The position numbers and the translations under genes were made by a program. This document shows, piece by piece, positions 25,210-32,700 of a stretch of DNA of 58,311 nucleotides. The notes under the pieces were generated by a model. The model was not told where the DNA came from. It did not search any database and was given only the letters and a program-made list of their open reading frames with translations. Each line of letters begins with the position of its first letter. Position 1 is the first letter of the stretch. Source of the DNA: JAOUEE01 sp051011595 (GTDB taxonomy: Bacteria; Actinomycetota; Acidimicrobiia; Acidimicrobiales; SHLQ01); contig JBPCTQ010000065.1 of assembly GCA_051011595.1 (NCBI GenBank), positions 1 through 58,311 of the forward strand. Direction: 5' to 3'.

Positions 25210-27870
25210 TCAGGGCCCGAACGTGGCCAGCCGTGGGCTACGACTGGAGCCGCCCTGGGCCCGAATCCAGTCGATCGCTTCTTCGAGGGTGGCCAGCGTG
25301 GACTCGGCCAGGTCGTCCATCGTGAGCGACGAGACCTCGTCGACCCGGGCGGCAGCCAACGCATCCAGTGCCGCCACGTGGCAGAACGCGAACGCACCGG
25401 AGTAGGGGCTGGCCATCACCGCCGCCCGCAGCCGCACCGCCTCGTCGCGCTCGTCGAGCAACCACAGCAGTTTGGCGATGGCATCGTGGAGGTACCACTG
25501 ATCCGACGCCTGCCCGATGTCGCGTGTGACCCGGACGGCGTCGGCGGCGGCCTCCAGAACCGCCTCGTCGATGTCGCCCGACATGCAGGCGGCGGCCAAC
25601 CGGGCCAGCACCGCGTGGTGGGCGTGATAGCGGTCGAAGGCCGCTCCCGGATCGACCGCAAAACTCCAGAACTCGTCGGCCGCCGCGGTGACGCCATCCG
25701 GATCGCCATCGGCACAGGCCAACCGGGCTCGGGCCTCGAACCAGAATCCGGCGGCCTGCGGGAAGCTGCGGCCCACGGTCTCGAGCGCCGCCACCGCGTC
25801 GCGCGCCTCCGGTCGCGTGGCATCGACCATGACCCCCAGGTAGTTGACCCCGACATAGGCCTCGGGCTCGGAGGTGTCGATGCCGTCGAGCAACTGGATC
25901 GAGCCGTCGACATCGCCGGTGGTGTACGCCAGCACCGTGGCGTGGGTGCCCGATGGATAGAACCGCTCCGGTCGGTAGGCCGGCATGGCCTCGGCCATCT
26001 CGATGAGACGCCAGGCGCGATCGATCTCGCCACGAAAGAAGGCGGCGTGTGCCCCTTGGCCGGCCACCTGGGGTCCCAACGGATGTTCGTCGGCTCCCGG
26101 AGCGGTGCACGCCAGCTCGCACCAGTCGCTGACCTCGAGCACGAGGTCGAGCAACAGCGAGCTCGACACCGGCCGCACCAGTCGTAAGCCGTTCGCCACC
26201 CGTCCCTGAGCCAGGTGCCAGTGCAGGGCCACCCGTAGATTGTCGACCTCGGCTTTGGGTTCGGGACCGTGGCGCCGAGCCCACTCGGTGTAGTAGTCGG
26301 CGTGGCGGTCCGACACCAGCTCGGCATCGTCTCGTCCGCGCAGCCGGGCCGCGGCGAACTGCCGGATCGGTTCGAGCAACCTGAACCGAGTCGTTGCCCC
26401 GCGCTCACTGACCACCACCAGCGACTTGTGGACCAGTTCGTCGAGCAGATCGAGCACGTCGACGGCATCGATCTCATCGTCGCCGACGACGGACTCGGCC
26501 GCCGAGATGGTGAATCCGCCGGCGAAGACCGAGAGCCGCTCGAAGGCCGCCTGTTCCTCAGGGGCCAGGTCTTCGTACGACCAATCGATGGCCGCGGTGA
26601 TGGTGCGATGGCGGGCCACCCGGTGACGGTCACCGCGAAGCAGGCGAAAGGACTCGCTCAGGCGGCTCCGGATCTCGGTCACACTCATCGACCGGGCCCG
26701 AGCCGCCGCCAGTTCGATGGCGAGCGGGATCCCGTCGAGTTGACGACAGATCTCGCTGATGGTGTCCAGGTCGCTGTCGTCGGGGTCGAAGGTGGACACC
26801 TGATCGGCGGCCCGTTGCACGAACAGCTGCTTGCCGGGCGAGTCGTCACCGTCGGTGGCCAGCGAGCGAACCGTCATGACGTGCTCGCCCGAGACACCTA
26901 TCGACTCGCGACTGGTGGTGATCACCACGGTTGCCGGCGAGGCGGCCAGGATGGTGTCGACCAGGTCGGCCACGGCATCGACCACGTGCTCACAGTTGTC
27001 GAGCACCAACAAGAGATTGCGGCGGCGAAGGTAGGTGCCGACGGCCTCGGCCACCGTGCCTCCCGACGCCGCCGACGTGTTGAGCGTGCGCGCCACCGCG
27101 TGCGCCACCGCGTCGCCCTGGGGCACCCCAGCCAGCTCACACAGCCACACCCCGTCCTCGAACTCGTCGATCAACTCGGCGGCGGCGGCCATGGCCAATC
27201 GGGTCTTGCCCATCCCGCCGGGTCCGCTGAGCGTGACCAGCCGACCGGCCCCGATCTGTTCGACGACATCGTCGATGTCGGCTTCGCGTCCCACCAGCGG
27301 GGTGTGCTCGACGGGCAGGTTGTGTGATCGTCGGTCGAGGGTTCGCAGTGGCGGGAAAGTCCGGGGGTCGATGACCTGCCACACCTGGCGGGCCTGGGAG
27401 AGGTCCTTCAGTCGGTGCTCACCCAACGAGACCGTGGGTGCGCCGGCCAGCAACTCGTTGGTGGTGTTCGACACCAGGATCTGGCCACCGTGACCAGCCG
27501 ACATCAACCGAGCGGCCACATTGAGCGTGTGCCCGAAATAGTCGCGATCCTTCTCCCACGTCTCACCGGTGTGCAGGCCCATCCGCACCGAGATGACCGT
27601 GTGGGCGGGCCAGGGCTCGGCGTCGAGGACCTGTTGGGTCTGGCGGGCGGCTTCCACGGCAATGTCGGGGTCCTGGAACGCGGCCGCGAACGAGTCGCCA
27701 GCCGTGGAGAAGACGTACCCTCCGTTGGCTTCGATGACCGTACGCAGGATGTCGTCGTGACGTTCGAGGGCACCCTGCATCTCGTCGGGGTGCCCTTCCC
27801 ACATGCGGGTCGAGCCCTCGATGTCGGTGAACAGGAATGTCACCATCCCGGTCGGGAGGTTTCCCGCCAT
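25210..27870 (-). CDS. Class III nucleotidyl cyclase-domain / NB-ARC-like ATPase regulator
   Basis: About 886 residues from ATG 27870; longer readings overlap deoC. An N-terminal cyclase homology domain (about 8-170) has FTDIEGSTRMW and GDSFAAAF, giving the two metal-binding aspartates, and NVAARL, giving the transition-state Asn/Arg. A P-loop ATPase follows (LSGPGGMGKTRLAM; Walker B LLLVLDNCEHV), then a long helical TPR-like C-terminus. The residues that select adenine in active cyclases look changed (a serine for the Lys, a His for the Asp), as in several mycobacterial cyclase-ATPase proteins. No LuxR helix-turn-helix is visible at the end, so output may be a signal rather than DNA binding. 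Confidence 0.85.
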   Translation of the reverse strand: MAGNLPTGMVTFLFTDIEGSTRMWEGHPDEMQGALERHDDILRTVIEANGGYVFSTAGDSFAAAFQDPDIAVEAARQTQQVLDAEPWPAHTVISVRMGLHTGETWEKDRDYFGHTLNVAARLMSAGHGGQILVSNTTNELLAGAPTVSLGEHRLKDLSQARQVWQVIDPRTFPPLRTLDRRSHNLPVEHTPLVGREADIDDVVEQIGAGRLVTLSGPGGMGKTRLAMAAAAELIDEFEDGVWLCELAGVPQGDAVAHAVARTLNTSAASGGTVAEAVGTYLRRRNLLLVLDNCEHVVDAVADLVDTILAASPATVVITTSRESIGVSGEHVMTVRSLATDGDDSPGKQLFVQRAADQVSTFDPDDSDLDTISEICRQLDGIPLAIELAAARARSMSVTEIRSRLSESFRLLRGDRHRVARHRTITAAIDWSYEDLAPEEQAAFERLSVFAGGFTISAAESVVGDDEIDAVDVLDLLDELVHKSLVVVSERGATTRFRLLEPIRQFAAARLRGRDDAELVSDRHADYYTEWARRHGPEPKAEVDNLRVALHWHLAQGRVANGLRLVRPVSSSLLLDLVLEVSDWCELACTAPGADEHPLGPQVAGQGAHAAFFRGEIDRAWRLIEMAEAMPAYRPERFYPSGTHATVLAYTTGDVDGSIQLLDGIDTSEPEAYVGVNYLGVMVDATRPEARDAVAALETVGRSFPQAAGFWFEARARLACADGDPDGVTAAADEFWSFAVDPGAAFDRYHAHHAVLARLAAACMSGDIDEAVLEAAADAVRVTRDIGQASDQWYLHDAIAKLLWLLDERDEAVRLRAAVMASPYSGAFAFCHVAALDALAAARVDEVSSLTMDDLAESTLATLEEAIDWIRAQGGSSRSPRLATFGP

Positions 27871-27898
27871 GGGCTTACCGTAGCCGACTGGCTCCGGC

Positions 27899-27915
27899 GG
27901 TGAACACTGTTCACC
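27899..27915. promoter_or_regulatory. 17-bp palindromic operator candidate
   Basis: GGTGAACA (27899-27906) and TGTTCACC (27908-27915) are perfect inverted arms around a single C. The site is between the divergent starts of the cyclase-ATPase gene (27870) and deoC (27985), so a regulator bound here could affect either. The regulator is not identifiable from the window. Confidence 0.5.
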
Positions 27916-27931
27916 AACTGCGCCCCGAGCG

Positions 27932-27956
27932 CGGACAGCAGGGCCGGACAGCAGGG
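27932..27956 (+). repeat. 12-bp direct repeat upstream of deoC
   Basis: CGGACAGCAGGG occurs at 27932-27943 and again at 27945-27956, one base apart, 28 bases before the deoC start. It could be a tandem regulatory site or a small duplication. Confidence 0.6.
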
Positions 27957-27984
27957 TTGTGGACGGGCCTGCCATGCTGGGCCC

Positions 27985-28656
27985 ATGACCCTCACCAAGA
28001 CCCAATTCGTGGCCATGGTCGACCACACCCTGCTGGCCGCCGACGCCACCGAGGCCGATGTCTCCGCCACGGTGGCCGACGCCATGCAGCTGCGCGCGGC
28101 AGCGGTGTGCATCAACGGCTGTTGGGTGGCTCACGCCCGCTCCCTCGTGGGTGACCAGCCGGTTGCCGTGTGCTCGGTGATCGGCTTCCCGCTGGGCGCG
28201 GGCACCAGCGAGGCCAAGGCCGCCGAGGCGCCCGACGCGGTGGCCAACGGTGCCAGCGAGATCGACATGGTGGTGAACCTCGGACTTCTTCGCGACCGGG
28301 CCCAAGAGCAGGTCGTCGCCGACATCGCCGCTGTGCGGGCTCGACTGTCCGGCGACGTGACCCTGAAGGTCATCTTGGAGACCGCCATCCTCTCCGACGA
28401 GGAGATCGTGGCCGGATGTCAGGCCGCGGAGACAGCCGGTGCCGACTTCGTGAAGACCTCGACGGGATTCCATGCGGCCGGAGGAGCCAGCACCCACGCG
28501 GTCGAGCTGATGGCCCACACCGTCGACGGCCGGTTGGGGGTGAAGGCATCGGGCGGCATCCGAACCCTGGCCGACGTGGTGAGCGTGGTCGACGCCGGCG
28601 CCACCCGCCTGGGTATGAGCGCAACTCTGGCCGTGGCCGCCGAGTTGGGCACCTGA
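27985..28656 (+). CDS. deoC: Deoxyribose-phosphate aldolase
   Basis: 223 residues from ATG 27985. Class I aldolase landmarks are all present: MVDHTLLA, CVING region, EIDMVVNLG, LKVILETA (lysine in the proton relay), DFVKTSTGF (Schiff-base lysine) and GVKASGGIRT. The enzyme cleaves 2-deoxyribose-5-phosphate to glyceraldehyde-3-phosphate and acetaldehyde in deoxynucleoside catabolism. A purine-nucleoside phosphorylase gene at 50414-51121 can supply its pathway, though far away. Its stop forms a palindrome with the opposite gene's stop (28652-28661). Confidence 0.95.
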   Translation: MTLTKTQFVAMVDHTLLAADATEADVSATVADAMQLRAAAVCINGCWVAHARSLVGDQPVAVCSVIGFPLGAGTSEAKAAEAPDAVANGASEIDMVVNLGLLRDRAQEQVVADIAAVRARLSGDVTLKVILETAILSDEEIVAGCQAAETAGADFVKTSTGFHAAGGASTHAVELMAHTVDGRLGVKASGGIRTLADVVSVVDAGATRLGMSATLAVAAELGT

Positions 28657-28661
28657 TCAGG
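28652..28661. other. Palindrome carrying both convergent stop codons
   Basis: CCTGATCAGG is a perfect 10-base palindrome. The deoC TGA is at 28654-28656 and the minus-strand gene's TGA is read from 28657-28659, so the two genes end back to back with no intergenic bases. Confidence 0.6.
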
Positions 28662-29727
28662 GAACGTCGGCGCCGCAGGTGGTGAGATATGTCAGCTCGC
28701 CGTCGAGCACCGGAAGATGACCGGCGTTGGTGATGTCGTCACCCTCGAAGGTGGTGAAGACAGCGGTGAAGGGCACGGCCTGATCGAAGTCGATCGGTCC
28801 CTGCGGCCCGGCCAGGTCGAAGGGGCCGGGAGGACCGACGTCCACCAACTCGACGGCGGTGATCGAGCCCGCCGTGGCTTCGACGTAGTCATCACAGGTC
28901 GCCGAGCCGAAGGCATCGGGGACGGCTGGGTGCAGGTGACCCAGCAGCCACTCGACATCGTCGGCTGCATGAGCCGCCTCGAACGAGTCGAGGAAGGCGG
29001 GCACCAGCTCGGCGGGGCCGCCGCGGCCGGTGGTCGCCGCCGGGGTGGGTGGATCGAAGTCGAAACATTCCTGGTCGAACACCGGGCCCTCGTCAGGGCC
29101 GACGGGCAAGACCGTCCCCGGACCGAGGACCAGTGAGTCGAGCAGATCGGCAGCCGCATCCACCTCGTCGGCCGAGGCGAACAAGTCGAAGCTCTCGATG
29201 GCGTGATCGCCGTAGCTGTTGATGCCGAGGGGGGCGTCGAAGGCCCCGTCGATGACCTCGATGCCGATCGGGTCGCCGTTGTTCAGCGACGGCCCCTCGA
29301 CCCATATCCATCCGCCGTCGAGGCCATACACCTCGCCACGGACCCAGATTCCCGACGCCGCGTTCTGCTCGGGCACCTCCGCGTGCTCGACCGAGACACA
29401 CAGCTTCTTCAGCCCGGGTCCGAAGATCTCCTCGGGGTCAGGGATGTCCTGTCCCTCGAAGTCCGGGTCGAACTCATCGTCATCGATGCCCACGTCGCTG
29501 CGCATGTCGCTGAAGGACTGCTCGGGAATGAGGTCGCCCTCGAAGTGCTCCAGTTCGATTTCGTCCAGTTCGAGATCGTCGAGTTCTGGATCAGCCGCGG
29601 CATCGACAGCCGGGGCACCGGTCGACGGTGCCGACTGATCGTCGGCCACGAGGAGGAAGACCGCACCGGCAGCCACGAGCAGGGCCACGAGCACGATGAC
29701 GATGACGAGTGGTTTCCGTTCGGACAT
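28657..29727 (-). CDS. Acidic membrane-anchored or secreted hypothetical protein
   Basis: About 356 residues from ATG 29727, with GGGGTGA upstream. A single N-terminal helix (PLVIVIVLVALLVAAGAVFL, about residues 6-28) precedes a strongly acidic stretch (ELDDLELDEIELEHFEGD) and an Asp/Gly/Pro-rich body with three to four scattered cysteines (KKLCVSVEH, DQECFDF, ATCDDYV, TTCGADVP), which could form disulfides. No known domain is evident. It is the last of a minus-strand series following the AhpD-like gene by 57 bases and may share its transcript. Confidence 0.65.
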   Translation of the reverse strand: MSERKPLVIVIVLVALLVAAGAVFLLVADDQSAPSTGAPAVDAAADPELDDLELDEIELEHFEGDLIPEQSFSDMRSDVGIDDDEFDPDFEGQDIPDPEEIFGPGLKKLCVSVEHAEVPEQNAASGIWVRGEVYGLDGGWIWVEGPSLNNGDPIGIEVIDGAFDAPLGINSYGDHAIESFDLFASADEVDAAADLLDSLVLGPGTVLPVGPDEGPVFDQECFDFDPPTPAATTGRGGPAELVPAFLDSFEAAHAADDVEWLLGHLHPAVPDAFGSATCDDYVEATAGSITAVELVDVGPPGPFDLAGPQGPIDFDQAVPFTAVFTTFEGDDITNAGHLPVLDGELTYLTTCGADVP

Positions 29728-29784
29728 GAGCTCACCCCAATCCCGAATCCATCGGCACGACACCGGCGCGATTAAGGCTGGGTG

Positions 29785-30741
29785 TCAAACCGGTGACAGC
29801 GTCACACCGATCTCGGCCGCCAGCGGGGCCAGCTCGGGCGCCGCGCCGACGCCGATGCCGTCCATGAGTCGGTTCATCATCTCGAAGTTGCCGGTGACCG
29901 CCGCGGCCCGAACCGCTCCGGCCTCGCCGACCTCGGCCGTCAGCTCGGCGAGCGCCGTGGACCGTTCGTCGCGATCACGCAACACGATCGCGTCGACCAG
30001 GTTCCTGAGCTGACGGCCCGCGGCCACACCCGGGGCGGGATCGATGGACTCGTCCTTGATGGCGGCCAGATCGATCGGTGTGTTGTTGGCGTCGGCGCTC
30101 CCCCGGAGCATCAGGGCGTGACCGGTGAGTCAATAGAAGCAGTCGTTCAGCAACGAGGTGCGGGCCGCAACGAACTCGATCTGGATGCGATGAAGGTCCT
30201 TGACGAGATGCTGATCGCCCATCTCGAACATGGAGAGATAGAGCACCTCGTGGAGATCCATCAGGGCATCGGTCTCGGCCGGGACCGACGACAGCGCGGT
30301 GGGCGGAAACGGGACCCCGACGGTTGGCACCAACGCCCCCTGGATCTCGGCCTCCTCGACCACGAGCCGGGAGGGGTCGCCCGGCAACGCATCGGGCAAC
30401 TCGGGCCGATCGACTCCGATGCCGAAGAAGAAGCTGTCGATGGCGCTGATGCGGGTGACGATGGCGAGGAGCTCGACGTAGGGACCCAACGCCAGGCCTC
30501 GGGCCACCAGGTCGTCGATCCATCGCTGATCGACGTGGGGATCGACGCTCAGCCGGATGGCGGCGTCGGTCGCCGCCTGGGAAAGATCGCCTGTGGGGGT
30601 GCCGTCACCGTCACGGGCGGCTCGGGCGGTGGCCGCGATGGCGACCCTTTGCACCCCTGTCCACCACGTGCCGGCCGCCGCCAGTCTTCGCCACTCGCGC
30701 TCGAGCCCGGTGGTGTACGAAGCGTCGAGCACGATGGTCAA
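29785..30741 (-). CDS. AhpD/carboxymuconolactone-decarboxylase-like protein, probable selenoprotein (Sec204)
   Basis: Read through one in-frame TGA (30130-30132), the frame encodes about 318 residues from TTG 30741 (GTG 30732 is also possible). Around the TGA the protein reads NDCFY-U-LTGHAL, i.e. C201-x-x-U204-x-x-x-H208, which is exactly the CxxCxxxH redox site of the AhpD/CMD family with selenocysteine in place of the second cysteine. Upstream EFVAARTSLL and downstream RGSADANN are continuous family-like sequence, and the first 100 residues resemble another CMD-type helical unit. GC-rich third positions continue on both sides. The product would be a thiol/selenol peroxidase or disulfide reductase partner. 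If the TGA were a true stop, both the 203-residue and 108-residue pieces would lack the active site. It follows the YegP-like gene by 10 bases. Sec insertion machinery is not in the window. Confidence 0.75.
30097..30109 (-). promoter_or_regulatory. Candidate bacterial SECIS hairpin
   Basis: In the mRNA, 25 nt after the UGA, GCUCC pairs with GGAGC around a GGG loop; a U-G pair extends the stem. bSECIS elements are known to have an apical loop roughly 16-37 nt after the UGA and a G within the first two loop bases, and both hold here. It lies inside the coding sequence, as expected. Confidence 0.6.
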
Positions 30742-30751
30742 GGGCGGCCGA

Positions 30752-31084
30752 TCAGCTCAGATCGTCGACCCGAGCCTTGGGCCCGTCCTTCTTCACACAG
30801 GAGATGCCCTTCTCCATGGCCGGTTTGCCCGAGTACATCTGGCTCCGACCGATGGGTTCACCATTGGCCGCCAGGACCACGAAGTACGGCTTGCCGTTCT
30901 TGGCCTTGCGCCGATCGAACTGCTTGTCCTTCTTGGCGTTCACCCGAACCGACTCGATGCCCTTCTTGGCACTGGCTTTCGCCTTGTAGCGCTCGCTGGT
31001 GAGCACCACCTGGCCGTTCGCCGCCTTGAGATTGAACAGGAACTGTCCGTCTCTGGCCTTGGTCAGATCGTACTTTGCTGCCAT
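30752..31084 (-). CDS. YegP-family protein (DUF1508 tandem repeat)
   Basis: 110 residues from ATG 31084, with GAGGTG upstream. Two DUF1508 units are visible: GQFLFNLKAANGQVVLTSERY then KASAKKGIESVRVNA, and KPYFVVLAANGEPIGRSQMY then MEKGISCVKKDG. The two-repeat form matches YegP-like proteins, small beta-rich proteins of unknown function that occur near stress-response genes. It ends 10 bases before the selenoprotein candidate, so the two are likely co-transcribed, which suits a stress role. Confidence 0.9.
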   Translation of the reverse strand: MAAKYDLTKARDGQFLFNLKAANGQVVLTSERYKAKASAKKGIESVRVNAKKDKQFDRRKAKNGKPYFVVLAANGEPIGRSQMYSGKPAMEKGISCVKKDGPKARVDDLS

Positions 31085-31166
31085 GTGGCACCTCGCCCGT
31101 CGTTTGGCGGGAAGTTAGCAGACCGGCTCCGGCTCAGCCCGGGGGTCGAACGGCGCCACCCGCATC

Positions 31167-32030
31167 TCAGAGCTCGAGCAACCAGTCGACGGTCTGGTGG
31201 CGCAACGGTGTGTACTTCGACCCGAAGCTCCACGCCATGGTCTGGGCCACGGCCCACCCGATGACTCGACCGCGGTCGAGCCCGAGCGCGTCGGTGAGAT
31301 GGTCGAGGCGCCCGACTACGTCCTGGCGAGAGTGCCCGAGCTCGAAGCTCCGGATCACCGGGGCCAGGGCGAGCTCCCGTTCGCCGACGAGGGGCTTGGG
31401 GTCGATGACCAGCCACGGTTGGCGTTGGGCGGCGATGACGTTGAGACCGTGCAGGTCCTGATGCAAGAGCACCTGTTCGCCCTGGGTGGGAACGAGTTGG
31501 TCGATGTAGTCGAGAGCGGCATCGACCAGGCGTTGCTCGCAGGGCCGGTCGGCGGCCTCCCAGTCGGCCCGGAGCGTGGCCGCCCACCGCGTGGCCTCGT
31601 CGGCGAGCGAACAGAATGGGCCCGGCGGGCTGATCCATCCTCGGGGCAACAGGTCGGCGATGACCGTCAACGCCGTCTGCTGGCCCTCGGCCGCGAGGTG
31701 GGTGCCGGGATCACAGCGCTCGAGCAACAGGGCATGGCGGTCGGGGTCGTGATCGAGCAACCTGACCGCCGCTCCACCGTCCATGGCCCGCAGGGCAGCT
31801 GCTTCGTGGGTGCACTCGGGGTGAGGCCATTGCACCTTGAGGACAACCCACTGTTGTCGCTGCCGAGCCGGGGCCACGAACGACACGTTCGACAGCGGAT
31901 AGGCCTCGCCGACGTCGAGGTCCCACCGATCGGCGATGTCGTCGATCAGCCGCGGCAGGCCGGCCAGCCACGCCGCCCCTCCGGGTTCGCCGGCCAGCCA
32001 ATCGAGGCCGTCGGGAACAGCGATGGTCAT
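31167..32030 (-). CDS. Aminoglycoside/hydroxyurea-type phosphotransferase (APH family)
   Basis: 287 residues from ATG 32030. Kinase landmarks include the ATP-binding lysine (WVVLKVQWPHPE), the glutamate helix (HEAAALRAM), the catalytic loop LLHQDLHGLNVI and the metal-binding segment VIDPKPLVGE. The HxDLHxxN and IDPKPxVGE motifs mark the streptomycin-6-kinase/hydroxyurea kinase group. Members in environmental bacteria may phosphorylate other small hydroxyl compounds, so resistance is not proven. It sits 30 bases after the TIGR03086 gene in the same minus-strand series. Confidence 0.85.
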   Translation of the reverse strand: MTIAVPDGLDWLAGEPGGAAWLAGLPRLIDDIADRWDLDVGEAYPLSNVSFVAPARQRQQWVVLKVQWPHPECTHEAAALRAMDGGAAVRLLDHDPDRHALLLERCDPGTHLAAEGQQTALTVIADLLPRGWISPPGPFCSLADEATRWAATLRADWEAADRPCEQRLVDAALDYIDQLVPTQGEQVLLHQDLHGLNVIAAQRQPWLVIDPKPLVGERELALAPVIRSFELGHSRQDVVGRLDHLTDALGLDRGRVIGWAVAQTMAWSFGSKYTPLRHQTVDWLLEL

Positions 32031-32060
32031 CGACTGGTCTCGGCCATCGCCGAGTTCAGA

Positions 32061-32618
32061 TCAGATCGATCGGCCCAGGAAGGCGGCCAGCTGGTCGGCT
32101 TTGCAGGCGTCGTCGGCACAGGACTGCTCGGGACCGAACGGTGCACCTTCGGGTCCTCGGAAGCTGTCCTGAATGGCCATCTTCGACTGTTGGAGCAACG
32201 AACCAGCCAGCTCGGGGGCCAGGTCGGTGGACTGTCCGGTGGCCTTGGCCAGATCCCAGCCGTGCTGGAAGGTATCGGTGGAGGCCAGGCCCATGACCGC
32301 CATCCCCGGCATGTCGCCGAAGGGCAGGCTGACAGTGCGCTGCAACGCACCTTCCTCGGCGAAGGCCGCCAAGGCCGCACCGGTGGCCTCGTCGAACGCG
32401 GCAACGTAGTCGCCGGCGGCGTAGTCGGTGTCGCCACCGGTGGGCGGGGTTCCGGTCATGCCGGCCAGGAAGAAGTGCTGACCACCCACGATGTGGTTGA
32501 TGAGCTCGCTCACATCCCAGGCGGCGCAGGGGGTGTCGGCATCGAGTTGGTCGGCCTGGACGCCGGCGAGCACCGAGCGGGTGGCGGCAACTGCTTGTTC
32601 GTAGGGCTGGGTGCTCAT
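32061..32618 (-). CDS. TIGR03086-type DinB-like metal-binding protein
   Basis: 185 residues. ATG 32618 (MSTQPY) is preferred because GGAG lies 6 bases upstream; ATG 32624 sits directly against that site. The opening TPCAAWDVSELINHIVGGQ has the W-D-V-x-x-L-x-x-H pattern of TIGR03086 and mycothiol-dependent maleylpyruvate-isomerase-like proteins. A second histidine is in STDTFQHGWDLAKATGQ. The four-helix fold usually binds a divalent metal through three histidines. Actinobacterial members often use mycothiol. The precise reaction is unknown. Confidence 0.85.
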   Translation of the reverse strand: MSTQPYEQAVAATRSVLAGVQADQLDADTPCAAWDVSELINHIVGGQHFFLAGMTGTPPTGGDTDYAAGDYVAAFDEATGAALAAFAEEGALQRTVSLPFGDMPGMAVMGLASTDTFQHGWDLAKATGQSTDLAPELAGSLLQQSKMAIQDSFRGPEGAPFGPEQSCADDACKADQLAAFLGRSI

Positions 32619-32700
32619 CGTCATCTCCAAAGGATCGGCCCGATCGTGGGAGCCGCAGCATAGTTGAACGGTTCGGCCGACCAACAGGGAGCGGCGGTCA

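Noticed and set aside
27899..27915. CRP/FNR-type site
   Set aside because: The half-sites GTGA and TCAC are 7 bases apart rather than the 6 expected for CRP, and no CRP-family gene is near, so the regulator is left open.
29785..30132. Two separate small genes (203 and 108 residues) or a pseudogene at the AhpD-like locus
   Set aside because: The second piece has no ribosome site at its first ATG, both pieces together form one family protein, and the only interruption is a TGA at a redox cysteine position. Selenocysteine explains it better, though a nonsense mutation cannot be excluded without the genome.
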